From Burkholderiales bacterium (GTDB lineage Bacteria; Pseudomonadota; Gammaproteobacteria; Burkholderiales; Burkholderiaceae_C): 13,541 nucleotides of DNA. The position numbers and the translations under genes were made by a program. The stretch covers positions 1 through 13,541 of the forward strand of contig CANBSV010000074.1 of the NCBI GenBank assembly GCA_947372225.1, given 5' to 3'. The notes below the pieces were generated by a model. The model did not search any database, was not told where the DNA came from, and worked only from the letters and a program-made list of their open reading frames with translations. Below are positions 6,136 through 13,541 of the stretch, in pieces (the first letter of the stretch is position 1; each line of letters starts with the position of its first letter).

Positions 6136-7086
6136 ATGCCCTCCACCATCGTCGTTCTCGGCACCGGGGGCACCATCGCCGGCACGGCGGCGTCGCCTGA
6201 CGACGTGGTGGGCTACCGGGCCGGCCAGATCGGCATCGACACCTTGCTGGCCGGTGTGAGCCTGCCGTCAGGCACCCTGGTCGAGGCCGAGCAGGTCGCG
6301 CAGATCGACAGCAAGGACATGACCCACGCCATCTGGCACACGCTGGCACAGCGCGTGGCCCATCACTTGGCCCGCCCCGAGGTGGCCGGCATCGTGGTCA
6401 CGCATGGCACGGACACGCTGGAGGAAACCGCGTGGTTCCTGCAGCGTGTGCTGCAACCCGAAAAGCCGGTGGTGTTGACTGGCGCCATGCGTCCGGCCAC
6501 CGCTCGCGAGGCCGACGGGCCGCAAAACCTGAGCGACGCCATCACGGTGGCGCGCGAGCCGGGCCTGTCAGGCGTGTTCGCCGTGCTGGCCGGCGTCATC
6601 CATCACGCGTGCGATGTACGCAAGGCCAACCCGTTGCGTCTGGACGATGCCTTTGACTCATGCGACGCCGGTCCGCTGGGCGTGATGGCCGGCGGGCGGT
6701 TGCGCTGGCTGCGTGTGCGTGCCGATGCCGCTCAGTCCGCGGTCCCCGTGCAGGTCGCGCTCAGCCGCCCGGTGGCCGAATGGCCCCGCGTGGAGATCAT
6801 CACCAGCCATGCTGGAGCCACCGGTGCGCTGGTGCTCGCCTTGTGCGCCGATGGGGTGGACGGCATCGTGGTCGCTGCCACGGGCAACGGCAGCGTGAAC
6901 CGCGAGTTGCAGCAGGCGTTGGTCGCCGCCCAGACGCAGGGCCTGGCTGTCCTGTGCAGTCCACGCAGCGGCTTCGGGCGAGCTCACCCGTCGGCCATAG
7001 ACCGGCTGCCGATGGCCGACGGCCTCACACCGGCGAAGACCCGCGTGGAGCTGATGCTCAGGCTGCTGGAACGCGACGGCGCTTGA
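6136..7086 (+). CDS. L-asparaginase (cytoplasmic-type asparaginase/glutaminase family)
   Basis: A 316-residue amidohydrolase that splits L-asparagine to aspartate and ammonia, possibly with some glutaminase activity. The nucleophile motif GTGGTIAG has Thr13; the flexible-loop Tyr27 (VGYRAG), Ser59 (IDSKDM), the Thr92-Asp93 pair (THGTDTLEET) and Lys163 (RKANP) complete the active site as known from E. coli AnsA/AnsB. There is no signal peptide, so it should act in the cytoplasm. I chose ATG 6136 (MPSTIVVLGTGG) with GGAG nine bases upstream. ATG 6121, with AGGA ten bases before it, would add five residues and cannot be excluded. It converges on yheS with nine bases between the stops, and a shared hairpin covers both stops. 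Divergent from the His-rich gene; no operon partner. Confidence 0.92.
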   Translation: MPSTIVVLGTGGTIAGTAASPDDVVGYRAGQIGIDTLLAGVSLPSGTLVEAEQVAQIDSKDMTHAIWHTLAQRVAHHLARPEVAGIVVTHGTDTLEETAWFLQRVLQPEKPVVLTGAMRPATAREADGPQNLSDAITVAREPGLSGVFAVLAGVIHHACDVRKANPLRLDDAFDSCDAGPLGVMAGGRLRWLRVRADAAQSAVPVQVALSRPVAEWPRVEIITSHAGATGALVLALCADGVDGIVVAATGNGSVNRELQQALVAAQTQGLAVLCSPRSGFGRAHPSAIDRLPMADGLTPAKTRVELMLRLLERDGA

Positions 7087-7095
7087 GCGCTGTGC

Positions 7096-7104
<9 letters not shown>
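7078..7104. terminator. Hairpin spanning the convergent stop codons of asparaginase and yheS
   Basis: GGCGCTTGAGC (7078-7088), loop GCTGT, and GCTCAGGCGCC (7094-7104) form an 11-bp stem with a single T/G mismatch that can wobble-pair. The stem contains the TGA of the asparaginase gene (7084-7086) and the complement of the yheS stop (7096-7098). No T tract follows on either strand, so it is not a textbook intrinsic terminator. It may still mark or protect both mRNA 3' ends. Confidence 0.5.
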
Positions 7105-9086
<1,982 letters not shown>

Positions 9087-9090
<4 letters not shown>

Positions 9091-9989
9091 GCGCGGTACT
9101 CCGGCTTGCGCGCCCAGCGCACCAGCGCCTCGCGGGTGACCAGCAGCACCGCGTTGTCGCCCGCGCTGGTTTCCAGCCAGGCCACCTCAAGCCGCCTGAA
9201 GGCGCTCTCGAAATGTGGCCGCTCGTTGCCGATCTCGAGCACCAGCACGCCGATGTCGGTCAGCCGCGCGGCGGCCTCGCTCACGATGCGGCGCACCAGG
9301 TCCATGCCGTCGTCGCCGCCAGCCAGCGCGAGCACCGGCTCGTGCTGATATTCGGCCGGAAGCTTGGCCATGCTGCGCGAATTGACATAGGGTGGGTTGC
9401 ACACGATCAGGTCGTACGTGCCGCTCACGCTGTCCAGCAGGTCGGACTGGCTGAGCGTGATTCGCTTGCCGAGCTTGTGACGCTCGACGTTCAATCGGGC
9501 CACCGCCAGCGCGTCTTCGCTGATGTCGCAGGCATCCACCGTGATCTCGGGAAAGGCCAGTGCGGCGATCACCGCCAGGCTGCCATTGCCGGTGCACAGG
9601 TCAAGCACGCGTTGCGTGCGGTCGGACAGCCACGCGTCGAGCGTGCCCTGACCCTCGCCATCGACCAGCAGTTCGGCGATGAACGAGCGCGGCACGATGA
9701 CGCGCTCATCCACGTAGAAGGGCACGTTTTGCAGCCACGCTTCGCGCGTGATGTAAGCCGCGGGCAGACGGCTTTCGATACGGCGGGTGATGAGCTCGCC
9801 GGCCTTGGCCTCGGCCTCGGCCGACATCTCCTGCTTGGCATGGTCTTCGAGCGAGTCCAGGTCCATGCCCAGGCTCCACAGCACCAGCCAGGCGGCTTCG
9901 TCGAAGGCGTTGGCAGTGCCGTGCCCAAATGAAACGCCCGCCTTTTTGAGGCGGGCGGCTTCGCGCGTGATCAGTTCGAGCAGGGTCAT
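9087..9989 (-). CDS. prmB: Ribosomal protein L3 N5-glutamine methyltransferase PrmB
   Basis: A 300-residue SAM-dependent methyltransferase. The N-terminal helical domain includes FGHGTANAFDEAAWLVLW (21-38), which distinguishes PrmB from the related release-factor enzyme PrmC. The Rossmann domain has SAM motif I VLDLCTGNGSLAV (128-140), the acidic DACDIS (152-157) and the glutamine-methylating NPPY (198-201). PrmB methylates a glutamine of ribosomal protein L3 and affects assembly of the large subunit. It starts 39 bases after the PilU-like gene, with no clear Shine-Dalgarno sequence (CCGCACCCCAC precedes the ATG), and its stop overlaps the yheS start. In related genomes dapE often precedes it; here it does not. 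Confidence 0.95.
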
Positions 9990-10028
9990 GTGGGGTGCGG
10001 TTTCACGGTGTAGGAGTCAAAGGGCGTC

Positions 10029-11246
10029 TCAGCGCTTCGCGCCGGGCGCGGTGGGCGCTGGCGCACGAGGGGCCGGCGGCGCAGGTGATATGACGTCAAG
10101 GATGACGTCGGTGAATGTCGGTTCTTCATCCAGCAATTCGGCTTTGAACCCGGGCTTATTCGTCTTGGCGGAGGTGTTGCCGTCGTCGTTTTGCAGGCGC
10201 CACATCAGGTTGGTCGGCGAGTCGGCGAAGGCAAGCGCCTCGTCCTTGGACACCAGGCCCAGCTTGATCAGCCGGGCGAGGTCTTCCTCGAATGTCTGCG
10301 AGCCCTCTGCCATGGACTTTTCCATGGCGTCGCGCACGGCGCTGAGGTCGCCCGATTCGATCAGTTCGGACACCAGTTGCGTGTTGAGCAGCACCTCGAC
10401 CGCCGCCACGCGCCCGCCGGCCATGCCGCGCAGCAGCCGTTGCGAGACCACCGCACGCAGGCCGGATGCCAGATCCAACAGCAAGGTGGGACGCGCCTCG
10501 GGCGGGTAGAACGACAGGATGCGGCTCAGCGCGTGATAGCTGTTGTTGGCGTGCAAGGTGGACAGCACCAGGTGCCCCGACAGCGCGTACGACAGCGCCG
10601 CGCTCATCGTCTCGCGGTCGCGGATTTCACCGATCAGGATGCAATCGGGCGCCTGACGCAGCGCGTTTTTCAGGCCGATCTGCAGCGACTCGGTGTCGCG
10701 ACCGACTTCGCGCTGGTTGACCACCGAGCGCTTGTTTCGAAACAGGAATTCGATCGGATCCTCGATCGTGAGGATGTGGCCCGTCATGTCCAGGTTGCGC
10801 TGCTCGAGCATGGCTGCCAGGGTGGTGGACTTGCCCGCCCCGGTGGACCCCACCAGCAGGATCAGCCCGCGCTTGGCGAGCGCCAGCGTGTTGAGCAGCG
10901 GCGGCAGGTCCAGGCTTTCGAGCGTGGGGATGTGGAACGGGATGAAGCGAAACACCGCAGCGATCGTGCCGCGCTGGCGAAATGCGCTCAATCGAAAACG
11001 GCCCACGCCGGCAATGCTCACGCCAGTGTTGAGCTCCCCGGTGCGATCGAGTTCGGCCAGTTGATCGGCCAAGAGCACTTCGGTCAGCAGCTGGCGCGGC
11101 TGGTCGGGTGTGAGCGGCTGGTCGCTCAGTTGCAGCATCTGGCCGCTGATCTTGATCTGAATGGGCGTGCCGGCTGACAGGAAGACGTCCGAGGCCTGGC
11201 GATCGGCCATCAGCTTGAAGACCTTCTCCATGTTTCCACTGCTCAT
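10029..11246 (-). CDS. PilT/PilU family type IV pilus retraction ATPase, PilU-like
   Basis: A 405-residue hexameric secretion-type ATPase expected at the cytoplasmic base of type IVa pili, where it assists retraction. The N-terminal domain starts MEKVFKLMADRQASDVFLSAG (from residue 6). The C-terminal RecA-like domain has Walker A GSTGAGKS (133-140), an Asp box TIEDPIEF (160-167), Walker B DCILIGEIR (201-209) with catalytic Glu207, and a His box STLHANNS (229-236). The segment ALSRILSFYPPEARPTLLLD and the following LRAVVSQRL resemble PilU more than PilT. A disordered Pro/Ala tail ends the protein (388-405). The ATG at 11246 has GGGAG upstream. It sits 30 bases after dapD, away from any other pilus gene. 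PilU usually needs PilT as partner, which is not in the window. Confidence 0.88.
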   Translation of the reverse strand: MSSGNMEKVFKLMADRQASDVFLSAGTPIQIKISGQMLQLSDQPLTPDQPRQLLTEVLLADQLAELDRTGELNTGVSIAGVGRFRLSAFRQRGTIAAVFRFIPFHIPTLESLDLPPLLNTLALAKRGLILLVGSTGAGKSTTLAAMLEQRNLDMTGHILTIEDPIEFLFRNKRSVVNQREVGRDTESLQIGLKNALRQAPDCILIGEIRDRETMSAALSYALSGHLVLSTLHANNSYHALSRILSFYPPEARPTLLLDLASGLRAVVSQRLLRGMAGGRVAAVEVLLNTQLVSELIESGDLSAVRDAMEKSMAEGSQTFEEDLARLIKLGLVSKDEALAFADSPTNLMWRLQNDDGNTSAKTNKPGFKAELLDEEPTFTDVILDVISPAPPAPRAPAPTAPGAKR

Positions 11247-11276
11247 GTCCGGCTCCCGTTCTTTGCCTTGTGATGG

Positions 11277-12098
11277 TCAGGCGCGCAGCAGGTCGTTCAG
11301 GCTGGTCTTGGCGCGGGTTTGCGCGTCGACCTTCTTGACGATCACTGCGCAATAAAGGCTGTGCGTGCCGTCGGCGCTGGGCAGGTTGCCGCTGACCACC
11401 ACCGAACCCGCAGGCACGCGGCCGTAGCTCACCTCGCCGGTGGCGCGGTCGTAGATCTTGGTGCTTTGGCCGATGTACACGCCCATCGAGATCACCGAGT
11501 TTTCTTCGACGATGACGCCTTCGACGATCTCCGAGCGTGCGCCGATGAAGCAGTTGTCTTCGATGATGGTCGGGTTGGCCTGAAGCGGCTCGAGCACGCC
11601 GCCGATGCCCACGCCGCCGCTCAGGTGCACGTTCTTGCCGATCTGCGCGCACGAGCCCACGGTGGCCCAGGCGTCGACCATGGTGTTCTCGTCGACGTAG
11701 GCGCCGATGTTGACGAAGCTGGGCATCAGCACCACGTTCTTGGCCAGATAGCTGCCGCGGCGGGCGACGGCCGGCGGCACGATGCGCACGCCCGAGGCTC
11801 GCACTTCGGCGTCATCGCAGTTGGAGAACTTGGTCTTGACCTTGTCGAAGAACGTCAGCTCGCCCGAGCGCATCAGTTCGTTGTCGTTGAGCCTGAACGA
11901 CAGCAGCACCGCCTTCTTGACCCACTGGTTGACTGTCCACTGGCCCACGCCCTGGCGGTCGGCCACGCGGATGCGCCCGCCGTTCAGATCGGCGATCACC
12001 GACTCGACCGCGGCGTTCACCTCGGGGTGGCTGGTGGCGGTGAGCTGGGCGCGGTTGTCCCACGCGGATTCGATGGTGCTCTGGAGGTTTGAGGTCAT
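11277..12098 (-). CDS. dapD: 2,3,4,5-tetrahydropyridine-2,6-dicarboxylate N-succinyltransferase
   Basis: A 273-residue enzyme that transfers succinyl from succinyl-CoA to tetrahydrodipicolinate, a step in diaminopimelate and lysine synthesis. The N-terminal helical part (SAWDNR, VKKAVLLSFRLND) is followed by a left-handed beta-helix of hexapeptide repeats. Segments such as NIGAYVDENTMVDAWATVGS, GVGIGGVLEPLQANPTIIED and CFIGARSEIVEGVIVEENS are typical. It acts as a trimer in the cytoplasm. The ATG at 12098 (MTSNLQSTIESAW) matches homologues; its ribosome-binding site is very weak. Upstream, between dapC and dapD, lies a hairpin with a T6 tract ending about ten bases before the ATG, which may limit read-through from dapC. 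Confidence 0.97.
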   Translation of the reverse strand: MTSNLQSTIESAWDNRAQLTATSHPEVNAAVESVIADLNGGRIRVADRQGVGQWTVNQWVKKAVLLSFRLNDNELMRSGELTFFDKVKTKFSNCDDAEVRASGVRIVPPAVARRGSYLAKNVVLMPSFVNIGAYVDENTMVDAWATVGSCAQIGKNVHLSGGVGIGGVLEPLQANPTIIEDNCFIGARSEIVEGVIVEENSVISMGVYIGQSTKIYDRATGEVSYGRVPAGSVVVSGNLPSADGTHSLYCAVIVKKVDAQTRAKTSLNDLLRA

Positions 12099-12108
12099 GG
12101 GCAATCGC

Positions 12109-12135
12109 AAAAAAGACCGGCGTTCGATGGGCCGG
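12109..12135 (-). terminator. Terminator-like hairpin between dapC and dapD, possible attenuator
   Basis: Read on the minus strand, CCGGC, a nine-base loop (CCATCGAAC) and GCCGG are followed by TCTTTTTTGCG. A fully GC 5-bp stem with a T6 tract has the form of an intrinsic terminator. It starts about 20 bases after the dapC stop and ends 10 bases before the dapD start. The stem is short, so termination may be partial. Confidence 0.5.
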
Positions 12136-12155
12136 GTTCGGTGATCGGGCGGGGC

Positions 12156-13358
12156 TTACAGCGACTCGGCGTAAGCCACGATGCGGCGGGCGGCTTCAAC
12201 GCAGTCGTCGAGACCACACACCAGTGCGAGGCGGATGCGGCCGGCGCCGGGATTGACGCCATGCGATTCACGGGCCAGCAAGCTGCCCGGCAACACTGCG
12301 ACATTGTATTGAGCGAGCAATCCGCAGGCGAAGGCCACGTCATCGCCACCGGGGGCAAGCTTCGACACATCGGCCCACAGGTAGAAGCCGGCGTCGGGAA
12401 GGGCCACGTCCATCACCTCGGCCAGCATCGGCGTCACCGCGGCGAACTTGCGCCGGTACTGCTCGCGGTTGTCTGCCACATGGGCCTCGTCGTTCCAGGC
12501 GGCGATGCTGGCGTGCTGCACCGTGGGGCTCATCGCGCTGCCGTGGTACGTGCGGTACAGCAAGAACTGCTTGAGGATGTCGGCGTCACCCGCCACAAAG
12601 CCCGAGCGCATGCCCGGCACGTTGGAACGCTTGGACAAGCTGGTGAACGCCACCAGCCGGCGAAAGTCGGTGCGCCCGAGTTGCTGCGCGGCTTGCAGCG
12701 AGCCCAGCGGCGGCTCGTCGCGGAAGTAGATCTCGGAATAGCACTCATCCGAGGCGATCACGAAGCCGTGGCGGTCGCTCAGCTCGAAGAGCTTTTGCCA
12801 CTCGGACAGCGGCATCACCGCGCCCGTCGGGTTGCCCGGCGAGCACACGTAGAGCAACTGAGTGCGAGCCCAGGTGCTGTCGGGCACGGCGTCCCAGTCG
12901 GCAGCGAACTGGCGCGCCGGGTCGCTGTTGACAAACTCGACCTGGGCGCCGGCGAGCAGTGCTGCGCCCTCATAGATTTGATAGAACGGGTTCGGGCACA
13001 CCACCGTGGTGCCGGTGCGTGTCGGGTCGATCACCGTTTGAGCCAGCGCGAACAGCGCCTCGCGCGAGCCGTTGACCGGCAACACCTGGCAGGTGTCGTC
13101 CACCGCGATGGCATAGCGCCGCAAGATCCACTGCGCGATGGCCGCACGCAACGCGGGCTCGCCTGCGGTGGCGGGGTAGTTCGCCAAGCCTGCCAGGTTG
13201 TCGACGAGGGCTTGTGTGACCAGTGCAGGGGTGGGGTGCTTGGGCTCGCCGATCCCCAGGCTGATCGGCCTGTAGGCCGTGTTGGGCGTGATGTCGCGGG
13301 TCAGCGCGCGCAGGCGCTCGAAGGGGTAGGGCTGGAGCCTGGCAAGCAGCGGATTCAT
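12156..13358 (-). CDS. dapC: Succinyldiaminopimelate transaminase
   Basis: A 400-residue PLP-dependent class I/II aminotransferase acting after DapD: N-succinyl-2-amino-6-ketopimelate plus glutamate gives N-succinyl-diaminopimelate. The motifs are in order: GIGEPKHPTP (35-44), YPATAGEP (61-68), NPFYQIYEGAA (123-133), SPGNPTG (173-179), SDECYSEIYF (203-212), the PLP-binding Lys243 in TSLSKRSNVPGMRSGF (239-254), with Arg251, and a C-terminal GRIRLALV. GEPKHPTP and the Ser-Asn-Val-Pro-Gly segment after the lysine are typical of DapC. The ATG at 13358 is the first start codon, but a 17-base palindrome touches it directly, and there is no normally spaced Shine-Dalgarno sequence. First gene of the dap block. 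Confidence 0.95.
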   Translation of the reverse strand: MNPLLARLQPYPFERLRALTRDITPNTAYRPISLGIGEPKHPTPALVTQALVDNLAGLANYPATAGEPALRAAIAQWILRRYAIAVDDTCQVLPVNGSREALFALAQTVIDPTRTGTTVVCPNPFYQIYEGAALLAGAQVEFVNSDPARQFAADWDAVPDSTWARTQLLYVCSPGNPTGAVMPLSEWQKLFELSDRHGFVIASDECYSEIYFRDEPPLGSLQAAQQLGRTDFRRLVAFTSLSKRSNVPGMRSGFVAGDADILKQFLLYRTYHGSAMSPTVQHASIAAWNDEAHVADNREQYRRKFAAVTPMLAEVMDVALPDAGFYLWADVSKLAPGGDDVAFACGLLAQYNVAVLPGSLLARESHGVNPGAGRIRLALVCGLDDCVEAARRIVAYAESL

Positions 13359-13375
13359 CCCCCGATTATCGGGGG
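13359..13375 (-). promoter_or_regulatory. Palindrome directly abutting the dapC start codon
   Basis: In the dapC direction the bases are CCCCCGATAATCGGGGG followed at once by ATG: 8-bp arms around a single central base. It contains GATAAT, five of six bases of a -10 element. If used, transcription would begin at or next to the ATG. No good -35 element is seen at the matching distance. It could be an operator, a leaderless promoter core or a structure masking the start. Confidence 0.4.
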
Positions 13376-13470
13376 CCGCTTTGCACCGGCCAGCCCGTGA
13401 TGAGCCCCGTCCTCAGGGCGCTGAAACCATAATCGGCCGCCCGCTTCCCCAAACCGATGGAGGACTTCCG

Positions 13471-13541
13471 ATGCAGCTCAATGACTATGGCTTGAAGCCG
13501 ATGGATTTCAGCAACCCTGGCGCTTCCGTGCTGCCCGAGGG
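13471..13541 (+). CDS. Unidentified protein, N-terminal fragment
   Basis: The window ends after 23 codons of an open frame beginning MQLNDYGLKPMDFSNPGASV. The start is well supported: GGAGGA lies seven bases before the ATG. A CATAAT at 13428-13433 could be a -10 element. It is divergent from dapC, with 112 bases between starts. In many Burkholderiales I would expect smc next to dapC, but this N-terminus does not resemble SMC (no early FKSF or Walker A approach). I do not recognise the family, and the fragment is too short to infer one. Confidence 0.6.
   Translation, partial: MQLNDYGLKPMDFSNPGASVLPE

Noticed and set aside
10191..11177. 328-codon open frame on the plus strand opposite the PilU-like gene
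   Set aside because: Antisense shadow; the minus-strand protein has all ATPase motifs.
12141..13400. 419-codon open frame on the plus strand opposite dapC
   Set aside because: Antisense shadow of a fully recognisable dapC; same composition artefact.

Overview
The window is GC-rich chromosomal DNA with tightly packed genes. Gene content and order point to a betaproteobacterium, most likely Burkholderiales. The main reasons are the dapC-dapD-pilU-like-prmB cluster, the YfcG-like glutathione transferase and a typical LexA. This placement is inference from memory of family members, not from a search. No tRNA, rRNA, CRISPR array or insertion sequence was seen, and no stretch over 300 bases lacks a gene.

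Left part (1-4640). The 5' portion of a Pct/YdiF-type CoA-transferase gene runs off the left edge on the minus strand, divergent from a nu-class/YfcG-like glutathione transferase gene. Converging on the latter is a minus-strand operon: a D-2-hydroxyacid dehydrogenase followed by two short chromate-transporter (CHR) genes joined by an ATGA overlap. A DUF1993 gene diverges from the dehydrogenase and converges on lexA. Two adjacent CTG-N10-CAG boxes lie upstream of lexA and make autoregulation very likely.

Middle part (4740-7104). A hairpin terminator separates lexA from an unrecognised Ala/Ser/Pro/Thr-rich minus-strand gene. That gene encodes a His/Asp cluster and a repeated SLSxxxRAT motif. 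Divergent from it is a cytoplasmic-type L-asparaginase. The asparaginase and the next gene, yheS, converge so closely that one 11-bp-arm hairpin spans both stop codons.

Right part (7096-13358). One minus-strand block runs dapC, dapD, a PilU-like ATPase, prmB, yheS. DapC and DapD catalyse consecutive steps of the succinylase branch of lysine/diaminopimelate synthesis. dapE, which I would expect between the ATPase and prmB, is not in the block. PrmB (methylation of ribosomal protein L3) and YheS (ABC-F protein) overlap by four bases and are both ribosome-related. A terminator-like hairpin with a T6 tract sits between dapC and dapD and may attenuate read-through. At the right edge only the first 23 codons of a divergent plus-strand gene are present, and I cannot identify it.

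Most of the window is ordinary housekeeping DNA. The least explained items are the histidine-cluster repeat protein, the dapC-dapD hairpin, the missing dapE, and the palindrome that abuts the dapC start codon. I see no convincing new multi-gene system.
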